Positions 1 through 8,361 of a stretch of DNA of 64,000 nucleotides are shown one piece after another. The notes under the pieces were generated by a model that was given only the letters and a program-made list of their open reading frames with translations, was not told the origin of the DNA and made no database searches. How positions within the stretch are numbered: position 1 is the stretch's first letter; every line of letters begins with the position of its first letter. A program made the position numbers and the translations under genes. The DNA is from Burkholderia pyrrocinia. GTDB lineage: Bacteria; Pseudomonadota; Gammaproteobacteria; Burkholderiales; Burkholderiaceae. The stretch is taken from the NCBI RefSeq assembly GCF_018417535.1, contig NZ_CP070979.1:124001-188000 (forward strand), read 5' to 3'.

Positions 1-1554
1 CGCGGCTATAGTCCGAATGTCGCGACGTCGGTGCGCGACATTCAGACATTCGTCGATCACATCGCCGCCAACCACGGCATTCCGGTCGACCGTATCGCGG
101 TGATCGCGCAGAGTGTCGGTGCGGTGCTTGCAACCACATGGGTACACGATTACGCGCCGCCGATTCGCTGTCTCGTGGCGGCGTCTCCGGCGTTCAAGGT
201 CAAGCTCTATGTGCCGTTTGCCCGTCAGGGCCTGAAATGGTTGCACAAGCTGCGGGGCAAGTTCTTCGTCGACAGCTATGTGAAGGCCAGGTTTCTGACG
301 CGCGATCCGCAGCGCATCGAGAGCTACAACCGCGACCCGTTTATCACGCGACCGATCGCAGCCAACATGCTGCTCGATCTCCACGATACCGCCAAACGGA
401 TCGTGGCCGACGCGGCCGCCATCACCGTGCCGACGCAATTGCTGATCTCGGGCGCCGATTGGGTCGTGCACCGGGCGCCGCAGCACACGTTTTTTGAGCG
501 TCTTGGCTCGACGACGAAAGAGCGGATCGTTCTCGACGACTTTTATCACGACACGCTGGGCGAGCGCGATCGCGCGGCTGCCGTGGCTGCCGTGCGGCGC
601 TTTGTCGTCCGTGAATTTGTCGCGCCTTCTCCGTCGGCCTCGCTGGTACAAGCCGATCGGGTGGGGCCGTTCAAGGAGGAAGCCGACCGGTTGGCACGTC
701 CGTTGCGGGTGGTCAGCGCCGCTCGCCTGTACTGGATGTTGACTCGGGCTGGCCTGAAGATCGGCGGAGTGTTTTCGAACGGTATCCGGCTTGGCCACGA
801 TACTGGCTTCGATTCCGGGTCGACGCTCGACTACGTGTATCGGAACGTCGCGGGGGGGCGTCTCGGCATCGGAAAACTGCTCGATCGTCGGTATCTGAAC
901 GCAATCGGCTGGCGCGGTATTCGGGCACGCAAACGTCACATCGAAGAGTTGATCGGCGACGCAAGCACCCGGTTGCGCGCGAACGGAACGGCGGTGCGCA
1001 TCGTCGACATCGCGGCGGGCCATGGACGCTATGTGCTCGATGCGCTGGCCAGACTGCGTGAGCGAACCGCGCCGAACGGCGCGCAGGCGCCGATCGAAAG
1101 CATCTTGATGCGCGATTACAGCGACCTCAACGTGAAACTCGGAAGCCTTCTGATCAAGGCGAAGGGGCTCTCCGACATCGCCCGGTTCGAGGCGGGCGAC
1201 GCATTCGACGCCGAAAGCCTCGCGGATCTTCGTCCGTTTTCGACGCTGGCGATTGTTTCGGGCCTATACGAGCTCTTCGGGGACAACGCGATGGTTGAGC
1301 GGTCGCTCGCGGGACTGGCGCAGGCCGTGCCTGAAAACGGTTACCTCATCTATACCGGCCAGCCGTGGCATCCGCAGCTCGAGTTCATCGCGCGCGCGCT
1401 GACCAGCCATCGCGCCGGCGCGGCGTGGGTCATGCGGCGGCGCTCGCAGGCCGAGCTGGACGAACTCGTCCGCCGTGCCGGGTTCGAGAAGGTCGCGCAG
1501 CGAATCGATCCCTGGGGGATCTTTACGGTCAGCATGGCACGCCGGGTCCACTGA
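1..1554 (+). CDS. bifunctional alpha/beta hydrolase / SAM-dependent methyltransferase (YnbC-like), 5' end outside window
   Basis: The reading frame is open to the left edge, so the start lies upstream; 517 residues are visible. The first half is a serine hydrolase: a nucleophile-elbow-like AQSVGA near visible residue 40, then GADWVVH and FYHDTL supplying likely acid and histidine positions. The second half is a class I methyltransferase with glycine-rich motif I, VDIAAGHGRY. This two-domain layout matches E. coli YnbC (about 585 residues), which sits with a CDP-alcohol phosphatidyltransferase and a CdsA-like protein in ynbABCD. The acyltransferase and CdsA genes downstream, joined by stop/start overlaps, support a role in making or modifying a membrane lipid. 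The substrate is unknown. Family call is confident; the lipid role is inferred from context. Confidence 0.85.
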   Translation, partial: RGYSPNVATSVRDIQTFVDHIAANHGIPVDRIAVIAQSVGAVLATTWVHDYAPPIRCLVAASPAFKVKLYVPFARQGLKWLHKLRGKFFVDSYVKARFLTRDPQRIESYNRDPFITRPIAANMLLDLHDTAKRIVADAAAITVPTQLLISGADWVVHRAPQHTFFERLGSTTKERIVLDDFYHDTLGERDRAAAVAAVRRFVVREFVAPSPSASLVQADRVGPFKEEADRLARPLRVVSAARLYWMLTRAGLKIGGVFSNGIRLGHDTGFDSGSTLDYVYRNVAGGRLGIGKLLDRRYLNAIGWRGIRARKRHIEELIGDASTRLRANGTAVRIVDIAAGHGRYVLDALARLRERTAPNGAQAPIESILMRDYSDLNVKLGSLLIKAKGLSDIARFEAGDAFDAESLADLRPFSTLAIVSGLYELFGDNAMVERSLAGLAQAVPENGYLIYTGQPWHPQLEFIARALTSHRAGAAWVMRRRSQAELDELVRRAGFEKVAQRIDPWGIFTVSMARRVH

Positions 1555-1910
1555 TGTCGAGCCGGATTCTTGCCGCGGCGCACGAGGTGTCGCCCATGGC
1601 CGGCGAAGCCCGCCGGCCATGGGCGCTGGCTGATCTGACTGCCGAGATGCCCGCAGGTCGGACAGGCTCCGCGCGATATTGCTGCGTGCCCATGCTCGAT
1701 TCGGTCGCTCCGACTGTTGTCGCGTGGCTATCCGATCACTTCTCGTTGCAGCCGGACGATGCGCTGGCGATGCTTCGCATGCAGCGGCCCGCCGTGATCG
1801 CAGGCGCGCACGAGGCGGTGATGCTTGCGGCTTACGCCGAGCGGCACCGGGAAGGCCGGATAGCCGCGCACCGTGCGCAACGCGCCGAAGGAACTGTCGA
1901 TGCACATTGA
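1554..1910 (+). CDS. hypothetical protein in lipid operon
   Basis: An ATG overlaps the stop of the preceding hydrolase-methyltransferase gene (ATGA), the coupling used across this operon. The 118-residue product has no motif I recognise. It contains a short stretch VAPTVVAWLSDHF and an Ala/Met-rich helix-like segment, with an Arg/His/Ala-rich tail. It is predicted soluble. It overlaps the next gene by 11 bases. Its place between lipid-enzyme genes is the only clue to function. Reality is supported by the continuous overlap pattern rather than homology. Confidence 0.6.
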   Translation: MSSRILAAAHEVSPMAGEARRPWALADLTAEMPAGRTGSARYCCVPMLDSVAPTVVAWLSDHFSLQPDDALAMLRMQRPAVIAGAHEAVMLAAYAERHREGRIAAHRAQRAEGTVDAH

Positions 1911-2370
1911 TCCCGTTGACGATACGCTCTTGAGCGACAGTGATCGATGGGTCGCGACGACCGTTGCTGGAGCGATGGACGCCGCCCGTCATCTGGGGCA
2001 GGCCGGTCTCGGACTTGGACTGGTCAATCTGCTGCTTGTCGCCACGGCTGCGGCATCTGCGGGACCGGCGGCTGCCGGTGCCGGTCTGATCGTGAGCGCG
2101 GTGTTGATGTCGCAGCTGTGGCTGGGCGTGCGAATCGCAATCGACCGCCGATTGTTCGACGGACTGGCGTTGTCTTGCTGCATGCGCGATCTGAAGGCGC
2201 TCGACGCGGCGCTTGCCCGACTCGGCTGGCTCCGTTCGGAACACGGCGATCGACCGCTTGTGCCGCGCGCGAGAAGTGCGATGCGCTTTCTGACATGGGC
2301 GGGCGGGTTGACGATCCTGCAGTTGGCCGCGACGGTGCTGTTCTTGCTGTATCCCCTCACGCAATGGTGA
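1900..2370 (+). CDS. small integral membrane protein in lipid operon
   Basis: The start at 1900 is chosen because AAGGAA lies about 8 bases upstream; an upstream GTG at 1873 is in frame but has no such site. The 156-residue product has an acidic N-terminus, two adjoining hydrophobic stretches (about residues 34-75, Ala/Gly/Leu-rich), a basic middle and a C-terminal membrane segment ending FLLYPLTQW. It overlaps both neighbours. I do not recognise the family. It is probably an accessory membrane component of the same lipid pathway. Confidence 0.7.
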   Translation: MHIDPVDDTLLSDSDRWVATTVAGAMDAARHLGQAGLGLGLVNLLLVATAAASAGPAAAGAGLIVSAVLMSQLWLGVRIAIDRRLFDGLALSCCMRDLKALDAALARLGWLRSEHGDRPLVPRARSAMRFLTWAGGLTILQLAATVLFLLYPLTQW

Positions 2371-3020
2371 CAATGAGATTGCCGATCCGGGCCGTGGCAG
2401 CGGCCATCGTTGCATTCGCCCGCTTGCTTACGGGCGTGCAGGCTCGCTGGACCGGCTGCGCGCCAACGGACGTTCCGCGAATCTATTTCGCCAACCACGG
2501 CAGTCATGGTGATTTCGTGCTGATCTGGGGCTGCCTTCCCGCGAGACTGCGCGCCATCACGCGGTCGGTAGCAGGTGCCGATTACTGGAACCGTTCGCCG
2601 GTGCGCCGCTTCATTGGCGGCGAGGTATTTCGGGCACTGCTGATCGACCGCCAGGGCGGCGACGCGGTCGCGCCGGCTGAAAATCCCGTCTCCCGAATGT
2701 CGGCCTCGGTGCAGAACGGTGATTCGTTGATCGTGTTCCCCGAGGGCACTCGTAATACGAGCGACCAACGGCTGTTGCCATTCAAGAGCGGCATCTATCG
2801 GCTCGCATGCTCCAGTCCCGCCCTCGAATTCGTGCCGACCTGGATCGAGAATCTCAATCGGGTCTTGCCGAAAGGCAAGTTCGTGCCGGTGCCGCTTCTG
2901 TGCACGGTCACGTTTGGCGAACCTGTTCGCCTCGCGCCGGACGAGAGCAAGGAAGCGTTTCTCGAGCGGTGCCGGCAGCGTTTGCTTTCGCTGGCACCCG
3001 ACGTGGAGGCGTCCCGATGA
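2364..3020 (+). CDS. lysophospholipid acyltransferase, PlsC family
   Basis: The product is about 218 residues. It carries the PlsC/AGPAT catalytic HX4D motif as NHGSHGDF (His45, Asp50) and the substrate-binding motif FPEGTR at about residues 125-130. Members transfer an acyl chain to a lysophospholipid or related acceptor at the membrane. An N-terminal hydrophobic stretch could anchor it. Starts at 2364 and 2373 are both possible; 2364 gives overlap with the preceding gene. The gene ends in an ATGA overlap with the cytidylyltransferase gene, so the two are likely made together. It seems an additional acyltransferase rather than the housekeeping PlsC, because of its operon. Confidence 0.9.
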   Translation: MVTMRLPIRAVAAAIVAFARLLTGVQARWTGCAPTDVPRIYFANHGSHGDFVLIWGCLPARLRAITRSVAGADYWNRSPVRRFIGGEVFRALLIDRQGGDAVAPAENPVSRMSASVQNGDSLIVFPEGTRNTSDQRLLPFKSGIYRLACSSPALEFVPTWIENLNRVLPKGKFVPVPLLCTVTFGEPVRLAPDESKEAFLERCRQRLLSLAPDVEASR

Positions 3021-3973
3021 CCCATTCGACGGTAAGGCATGAAACGTGGTTGCTGTTTGGTGCGGTGATCGCGGTACTGGTCCTGGCATCGGTCGTCACG
3101 ATGGTCCTGCGCTGGCGGGTAGCCGGCGGACGCCCGCATGCGGTCATCGACAATCTCGCCGCGCGCGTGTCGGCGTGGTGGTGGATGGTCGGGGTGCTGG
3201 GCGTTGCGTTTGCGGCGGGACAGGCCGCCGTCGTCGCGCTGTTCTGCCTGTTGTCGTTGTTCGCGCTGCGCGAATTCATCACGATCACGACGACCCGGCG
3301 CGGGGACCACCGGGCGATCGTCGCGGCGTTCTTCGTCTTTCTCCCGCTGCAGTATGCGTTGGTTTACATCGAGTGGTACGGGCTTTTCGCGATCTGTATT
3401 CCCGTCTATGCATTTCTGATACTTCCGATTCTATCGGCCTTGTCGTCCGAGACCACGCGTTTCCTCGAACGCTGCGCGGAAACGCAATGGGCGGTCATGG
3501 TCTGCGTATTCTGCATTTCGCACGTCCCCGCCCTGATGATTCTGCCGATTCCCGGATTCGAAGGCCGGAACCTGCTTCTCATCGCGTTTCTCGTGATCGT
3601 CGTGCAGGGCAGCGACGTGCTGCAGTATGTGTGGGGCAAGCTCGTCGGGAAGAGAAAAATCGCACCGCTGCTGTCGCCGTCGAAGACGATCGAAGGTTTC
3701 GTCGGCGGCGTCGCCAGCGCGAGTCTGCTGGGTGCGTCGCTGTGGCGTATCACGCCATACGGGTCGCCCTGGAAGGCGGGCGTCGTCGCGCTCGTGATCG
3801 CGTTGATGGGTTTTCTCGGCGGGCTCGTGATGTCGGCGATCAAACGCGATCGGGGAATCAAGGACTGGGGGCACATGATTCAGGGGCACGGCGGCATTCT
3901 CGACCGACTCGACTCGATCGTCTTCGCGGCGCCGATCTTCTTTCACATCACCCGGTATTGGTGGGTGCCGTGA
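3017..3973 (+). CDS. phosphatidate cytidylyltransferase (CdsA family, YnbB-like)
   Basis: This 318-residue polytopic membrane protein carries the CDP-diglyceride synthase signature near its C-terminus: SAIKRDRGIKDWG followed by HGGILDRLD. The family condenses CTP with phosphatidic acid to give CDP-diacylglycerol, the activated donor for phospholipid head-group transfer. At least seven hydrophobic segments are visible from residue 10 onward. The start at 3017 overlaps the acyltransferase stop. It closes the operon; 144 bases without a gene follow. It is probably a second, pathway-specific CdsA like E. coli YnbB, but I cannot exclude a general role. Confidence 0.93.
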   Translation: MTHSTVRHETWLLFGAVIAVLVLASVVTMVLRWRVAGGRPHAVIDNLAARVSAWWWMVGVLGVAFAAGQAAVVALFCLLSLFALREFITITTTRRGDHRAIVAAFFVFLPLQYALVYIEWYGLFAICIPVYAFLILPILSALSSETTRFLERCAETQWAVMVCVFCISHVPALMILPIPGFEGRNLLLIAFLVIVVQGSDVLQYVWGKLVGKRKIAPLLSPSKTIEGFVGGVASASLLGASLWRITPYGSPWKAGVVALVIALMGFLGGLVMSAIKRDRGIKDWGHMIQGHGGILDRLDSIVFAAPIFFHITRYWWVP

Positions 3974-4117
3974 GGGATCGGACGCAGACATTCAGCATGG
4001 TCTTTTCTCGCGTCGTGCGCAACATGGCGCGACGACACGCGGTTTCGTTCGCGGTGAAGGCGGATGAAATCGCATTGATTTTCCTTGGATCCAGTTTGTA
4101 ACTTGGGGAGCAGATAG

Positions 4118-4654
4118 ATGAACGATATTAATGAATTGATCGATGTGCTTGCGCTTTGCGTCCCGCAACTCGACCCTGCGCCTCTGCGCGCCGAGCTGCC
4201 GGCAAGCACGGAGCAGGACGACGTGTTGGACTGGTTCGCCGATCATCTGGAAGCGCAACAGCTCCTCGTGTATGAGGAGTGGAAGGAATACTTCGGCCAC
4301 GTCCCCGAGCTTCGCCCTCTGTCCGGCATTGATCTTTCGCAATTCGACGACGGCTTCGTGGTCGGTCTTGTTAGCGATATCGATTGGGAAAGCGTAGACC
4401 CCATGGTCGTGGATTCGGTGCCGTACGAACTGCCCTATCTGGAGTACATTAATTCGGCCCTTCATCCTCATGGCTTGCGTTTGGTCGATTTGCTTCCGTT
4501 CGAGAATGCATACATCTTTTGCGTCAAAGACGACGATGCGCAGTTGGATCGGCTTAGAGAATGCCTGAAGAAATTCGACATGGATATCGTTGACCGGCGT
4601 GCACTCGACCGGGAAGGGGCGAAGGCGCGTCTTGACGCAATTCTGGCGGCTTGA
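4118..4654 (+). CDS. hypothetical acidic protein
   Basis: A good ribosome site (GGGGAG) precedes the ATG. The 178-residue product is acidic (many Asp and Glu), soluble, and has no signal peptide. It has a hydrophobic core near DPMVVDSVPYELPYLEYI and ends in a likely helical region rich in Asp, Arg and Leu. It loosely resembles small acidic DUF6630-type proteins, but I am not sure of that. Base composition is somewhat poorer in GC than the operon to the left. Position ahead of a membrane protein and a PAAR gene makes a T6SS immunity or adaptor role possible, without direct evidence. Confidence 0.75.
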   Translation: MNDINELIDVLALCVPQLDPAPLRAELPASTEQDDVLDWFADHLEAQQLLVYEEWKEYFGHVPELRPLSGIDLSQFDDGFVVGLVSDIDWESVDPMVVDSVPYELPYLEYINSALHPHGLRLVDLLPFENAYIFCVKDDDAQLDRLRECLKKFDMDIVDRRALDREGAKARLDAILAA

Positions 4655-4781
4655 CGAAGGTCCGGGGCAGGTCACGCCAGCATGGCACGGAGTTGATGGG
4701 CTACGAACAGGGGCCGGACTTCGGGAACATGGGCGGCAGCAACTACGGCGGCTCGGGTTGCGAAAGGCCGGGCGAACCTGA

Positions 4782-5060
4782 TTTGATGCAGATTCCACCC
4801 ACGCCGGCCGCACGCGCAGGCGCAGCGCTATCAGGCCGATATGTGACGCCGGACGAAAGGCGCCGGCGAGAGCGTTCCCCTGCGTGCAGGCATGGAGGCA
4901 CGTAACGCGCAGTGTGCGCGAACACAGGCGGCGTGTGTTCGCGATCGCCGCGGTTGCGGCTGCTGCTGCCGTGAGCATGGGTGTTTGGTGGTTGCGCAGA
5001 CGTCGGTTGTATCGTGCAGGGCAGGCTGGTGACGCTCGATATGATGAAACGTGGGAATAG
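4782..5060 (+). other. gene-poor 500-bp gap with a start-less membrane-segment reading frame
   Basis: The gap 4655-5151 holds no convincing complete gene. One frame is open from 4782 to the TAG at 5058-5060. Its end encodes a basic stretch, a transmembrane-like segment (VFAIAAVAAAAAVSMGVWW) and a basic tail (LRRRRLYRAG), which resembles a real membrane anchor. There is no ATG, only GTG codons within it. It could be the 3' remnant of a lost gene or a small protein starting at a GTG. A second overlapping frame reads Gly/Ser-rich residues after 4672. Direct evidence is limited to composition. Confidence 0.3.
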
Positions 5061-5073
5061 TCGGGCACGGAAT

Positions 5074-5092
5074 GCCTGACATTCCCTGACAG
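5074..5092 (+). promoter_or_regulatory. CTGAC-N5-CTGAC direct-repeat element, copy 1
   Basis: Two CTGAC repeats begin exactly 10 bases apart (5076 and 5086), flanked by GC on the left and A on the right. The second repeat ends 61 bases before the ATG of the membrane protein gene at 5152. The same pattern occurs four more times in the window. A helical-turn spacing suits a protein-binding site, but no binding protein is known to me. Confidence 0.5.
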
Positions 5093-5151
5093 CGAACATG
5101 ATGGACCCTGGATAACCTTGCAGCGCTTTGGTGATCTGAGGAAACAGACTG

Positions 5152-6174
5152 ATGCAGTCCGATAGCAACTTGCCACCCCTTCCCGATAGCGCCGTAAGCG
5201 AGCCACAGCTCGAGACGGCTAACAACGCGCGTCGATCGCGGTGGCGTTATGCACTTTACCTGCTGGCACTGTTGGGAGGGCTTGCCCTGACGCTCGTTGG
5301 CTGGGGCGTTGTCGAGCACGTTCATGCGAAGCGGAAGACGATCGACGAAGACGCTACGATTAGCCAGGTCATGACGCAACAATACGGGAAGTATTCCGAG
5401 GAGCGCAAAGGTTGGTTCTATGTCGACGAGGAAGGTCAAACGTATCTGATGCGCGTCATTCAACATGCGAATGTGGACGAGGGGCTCTATTTCGTTGCGG
5501 CTGGCGTACCGATCAATAGCGAACAGGGGAATTCCCGATATGGCGTGTTCAGGGCCGCATATAAGCCGGACGCCAAAGACGATAGTCTCTTTCTCACATC
5601 CTCTCAGTTCGTCGAGCCTGGCTTTATTCCGTTGACACCGGAAAGGGTACGCTTCGAAGCGTTGAGCGAGCATGTATGGGGCTGGGTCGTGAAGGAGCAG
5701 TTCGGTATTGATCCCGGACACGGAAGCGGTCCGGTGACCGCCCGGAACGTTGTGATCGCGCCTCATGGCGATGACATGGCTGTGCTCGCCGAGTTCATGG
5801 CATCCGAACAGAACGATCCCGGCATGGATTGCGATGAGGCGAACCGGCGTTATGACGCGTTCGTTCGTTCGCAATCGGCGCCCGACGCTCAGGCAAGTTC
5901 CGCCGATGCATCGGCAAACACGGTCGACACTGGTGCGACAAATTCCAACGTCGATCCGGGTGATGCGCCGGGACGCTGCAGCGATGCACATTGGACATAT
6001 CAGGTCTCGCCGGCTGGCGGCGATGTTCCGGCGCCAATCTATGTTTCCGGCAAGGGAATGCGCAACGGCAAGAAACTGGACGGTAGCACGCGAAAGCTCA
6101 TGTTCGACAGCAAGAGCTATTCGTATATCGTTCCGGAGGAACTGGATGCAAGCTCGGTTGGAGCTTATGACTAG
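5152..6174 (+). CDS. single-pass membrane protein associated with a PAAR gene
   Basis: The 340-residue protein has a cytoplasmic N-terminus of about 30 residues, one membrane segment (about residues 33-53, LYLLALLGGLALTLVGWGVV) and a large domain predicted outside the cytoplasm. A Ser/Ala/Asp/Thr-rich linker lies near residues 240-270, then a compact C-terminal domain ending SSVGAYD. Two lone cysteines occur in the exported part. I do not recognise the family. It is followed after 42 bases by a PAAR gene and is near the T6SS, so a T6SS accessory or immunity role is plausible. A direct-repeat element lies just upstream. Confidence 0.78.
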   Translation: MQSDSNLPPLPDSAVSEPQLETANNARRSRWRYALYLLALLGGLALTLVGWGVVEHVHAKRKTIDEDATISQVMTQQYGKYSEERKGWFYVDEEGQTYLMRVIQHANVDEGLYFVAAGVPINSEQGNSRYGVFRAAYKPDAKDDSLFLTSSQFVEPGFIPLTPERVRFEALSEHVWGWVVKEQFGIDPGHGSGPVTARNVVIAPHGDDMAVLAEFMASEQNDPGMDCDEANRRYDAFVRSQSAPDAQASSADASANTVDTGATNSNVDPGDAPGRCSDAHWTYQVSPAGGDVPAPIYVSGKGMRNGKKLDGSTRKLMFDSKSYSYIVPEELDASSVGAYD

Positions 6175-6216
6175 CGCTGCTGGAGGATTGCGCGCTTACG
6201 GCATCGGTGCATCGAC

Positions 6217-6462
6217 GTGCGTTTGCACGTCGACAACACACATGGCGGCAAAGTGATCCATGTTTCATGTGCCTATGAAATCATGAGCAGACAAGTCGCC
6301 CGAAAGGGCGATCGCGTATCGCGTCCTGAGCATGGCGAGAACGAAATCATCGAAGGCGATGACATGCTCGTGATCGATGGCATTTCGGTCGCCTTGCACG
6401 GCCACCGGTGCGCGTGTGGCTGTACGCTTATATCGAGTCTTCCCGACTACGGCAAGGACTGA
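6217..6462 (+). CDS. PAAR-domain protein (T6SS spike tip), N-terminus possibly eroded
   Basis: The 81-residue product carries THGGKVI, QVARKGD, a Glu/His segment PEHGENEI, and the closing motif ALHGHRCACGCTLISSLPD, which is the PAAR/PF05488 pattern. PAAR proteins cap VgrG, bind metal and sharpen the T6SS tip. The only in-frame initiator is GTG at 6217, with no good ribosome site. A clear GGAGG at 6182-6186 lies upstream in the same open stretch, where homologues would start, but an ATT occupies the expected initiator position. The N-terminal MxRxGD block normal for PAAR proteins is not recognisable, so the gene may be damaged or use an unusual start. Confidence 0.72.
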   Translation: MRLHVDNTHGGKVIHVSCAYEIMSRQVARKGDRVSRPEHGENEIIEGDDMLVIDGISVALHGHRCACGCTLISSLPDYGKD

Positions 6463-6634
6463 ACGAAGCGCGAACGTCTGTCGGATCGTTGTTGACGCCG
6501 AACCGGCGGGCATTCATTCCATTAGTTGCGGCGGGGAACGGTATCGCCCCAATCGCGGGTCGATGTTGTAGTCCCGCAAATTCCGGCGGTATACAGGGAC
6601 CGCTACGTTGCCCGTATGACCGCCGCCCCCACCG

Positions 6635-6922
6635 TCACCTCCCGCCCTTCAACGCCACCAACGCGCCCTGAATCTCATCCCGCCGCAGCGGCGGCTCGCC
6701 TTCACGCTCGAGCCGCGAAACGAACCGCCCATAAACCCCGTCATCCCCTATGACGGCCGAAAGCCGCTGGTCGCCGAAGCGGAGCTTGACATACATCCAT
6801 GCCGGCACCACCCGTGCACGGGAAATAGTGCTCAGCGGGCGGGCGGCGCGCTGCCGATACGACGTTCGCAGTGCGAGCATTCCTGCTCCTTCTGTTTTCG
6901 GTTTCGCCACGAATGAACTCAT
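6635..6922 (-). CDS. hypothetical protein downstream of hns
   Basis: A 95-residue basic protein begins 13 bases after the H-NS stop on the same strand. It contains a segment SRARVVPAWMYVKLRFGD and an acidic/basic C-terminal half (FVSRLEREGEPPLRRDEIQG). No transmembrane segment or signal peptide is seen. It shows no family I recognise. Close spacing suggests it is the last gene of the leftward T6SS arm or of a small hns unit. Confidence 0.55.
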   Translation of the reverse strand: MSSFVAKPKTEGAGMLALRTSYRQRAARPLSTISRARVVPAWMYVKLRFGDQRLSAVIGDDGVYGRFVSRLEREGEPPLRRDEIQGALVALKGGR

Positions 6923-6935
6923 CTGCCGGGACTCA

Positions 6936-7217
6936 TCAAGCGATCTTGTATAACGTCCAATCCTGACCGACGATCCAGCCCGGCGGCCGTCCTCGGCCGC
7001 TCCAGGTGGCGCCGGTCGCCGGATTGCGATACTTCGGTTGAGGGGCCGGGCGATGCTTGCGGCCGCGTTGCGGATCGATATCGCGAAACGTAATGCCGTA
7101 ATCGACCATCTTTTGCCTGATGTCGTCGATCACGGTGCCAAGTTCTTCGGCCCGCGCGGCTTCGATTCGCGCAGCCAGTCGCTCGCGTTCGTCGAGCAGT
7201 TCCTTGTAGGTCATCAT
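6936..7217 (-). CDS. H-NS family histone-like nucleoid protein
   Basis: The 93-residue protein has an N-terminal coiled-coil oligomerisation region (about residues 4-40, rich in Glu, Arg and Leu) and the C-terminal DNA-binding motif TWSGRGRPPGW. The start is one of two adjacent ATGs preceded by GAGGAAA. H-NS proteins silence AT-rich, often acquired, DNA. It lies 44 bases after tssA on the same strand, so it may be co-transcribed with the left T6SS arm. An H-NS paralogue placed inside a secretion locus could feed back on expression of the locus; that is inference. Confidence 0.92.
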   Translation of the reverse strand: MMTYKELLDERERLAARIEAARAEELGTVIDDIRQKMVDYGITFRDIDPQRGRKHRPAPQPKYRNPATGATWSGRGRPPGWIVGQDWTLYKIA

Positions 7218-7261
7218 GCTGGTTTCCTCTTGCTGAAAATGATCGGGTAGGGCGGCTACGC

Positions 7262-8356
7262 TCACGCTTGCTCGGCCCATTTCTGCAACAGGTCGATCGG
7301 AACCGACTGTGCGACTTCGCTGAATCGTTTGCCGACGAGCTTTTCCGCCTGCCGCAACAGGTCCGCGACCGGGCTGCTGGGTTCGTGCGTTTCGAACCAG
7401 TTGCGCGTCTGCCGGATCGTGTCGAGGGCATCCGCCCGGTCTCGTATGCGGCCGCCCGGGCCAGCGGAAAACGACGCGCCGGCATCGGCAATGCTGTTTG
7501 CCGGCGTGTCTCCTGAACACGATTCGCTGCCGTCGACGGATTCCGGATTCGCGAAATCTGCCGCAGTGCCGGTGGGTGCCGGCTCCAGCGTTGGCGCCCG
7601 ATGCAACGCCTCGCCCACCACAGCAAAGTGCGCGACGAGTCGCACGAGCGCTCCGATATCCGGCGCGTCATGGCCGAGCGATGCGTCGCTCAATACGCGG
7701 ATGTGTTCGACGCGCGGCCTGACGGCAGCCAGAGCGAGCAACTCGGGCGAGCGTTGCATGCGCAGGTCCTCGAGCTGTCGCCTGACGGATTCGGGCGACA
7801 GCGCATCGGCCGGGGTGGGTATCGAGAATGCCCGCTCGACGTCGCGCACCTGCAGGCGGCGAGCAGTTGCACCGCCCAGACTGATCTCTCGGATGTCGCC
7901 AAGCAGCCCCTCCGGATCGGCAAGCGCCGCAAGCGCATTCGCGCGCACACCGGGATCTCGCTCCCCGTCGACGACAAGTTGCGGATGAACATGATCGGGA
8001 TACCGATCGAGCAAAGCGGTCAAACCGGTCAGATTCTCGAGTAGCGCTTGCGCGGCGCCAAGCCGAACGCGCGCGCGCAGCAGCAGGATCGCGATGCGCA
8101 AATCACGCGTGCGCGTCAGCAGTTGCCTGCACTCCCGTTCGACGTCGGTCCAGTTGATCGCCTCGGGTGTGCCGATGAAATCGCCGTATTGCGCTTCCGT
8201 GCGCGGCGCGGTCTTGGCCATCAGCACGACGAACTCGGGATCGTATTCGAGGTCGGGCCCGCACGGGGCGTCGTCCGAAAGCGGCGCGAGCCATTCGGCA
8301 AACCATTCGTCGCGAGACTCGGGCGAGTCGGCGGAGCGGTTTTTTTTCGATGTCAT
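7262..8356 (-). CDS. tssA: T6SS baseplate/tail assembly protein TssA
   Basis: The 364-residue protein starts with an ImpA_N-type domain (APCGPDLEYDPEFVVL near residue 31, then NWTDVERECRQLLTRTRDLR). It has a variable middle and a C-terminal region ending in VPIDLLQKWAEQA, as in short TssA proteins. TssA coordinates priming of the baseplate and polymerisation of the tube and sheath. The ATG at 8356 lies 5 bases after the tssG stop. A run of eight T/A bases (8340-8347) near the start encodes KKN and is prone to slippage, but the frame is intact. Confidence 0.93.
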   Translation of the reverse strand: MTSKKNRSADSPESRDEWFAEWLAPLSDDAPCGPDLEYDPEFVVLMAKTAPRTEAQYGDFIGTPEAINWTDVERECRQLLTRTRDLRIAILLLRARVRLGAAQALLENLTGLTALLDRYPDHVHPQLVVDGERDPGVRANALAALADPEGLLGDIREISLGGATARRLQVRDVERAFSIPTPADALSPESVRRQLEDLRMQRSPELLALAAVRPRVEHIRVLSDASLGHDAPDIGALVRLVAHFAVVGEALHRAPTLEPAPTGTAADFANPESVDGSESCSGDTPANSIADAGASFSAGPGGRIRDRADALDTIRQTRNWFETHEPSSPVADLLRQAEKLVGKRFSEVAQSVPIDLLQKWAEQA

Positions 8357-8361
8357 GGGTC

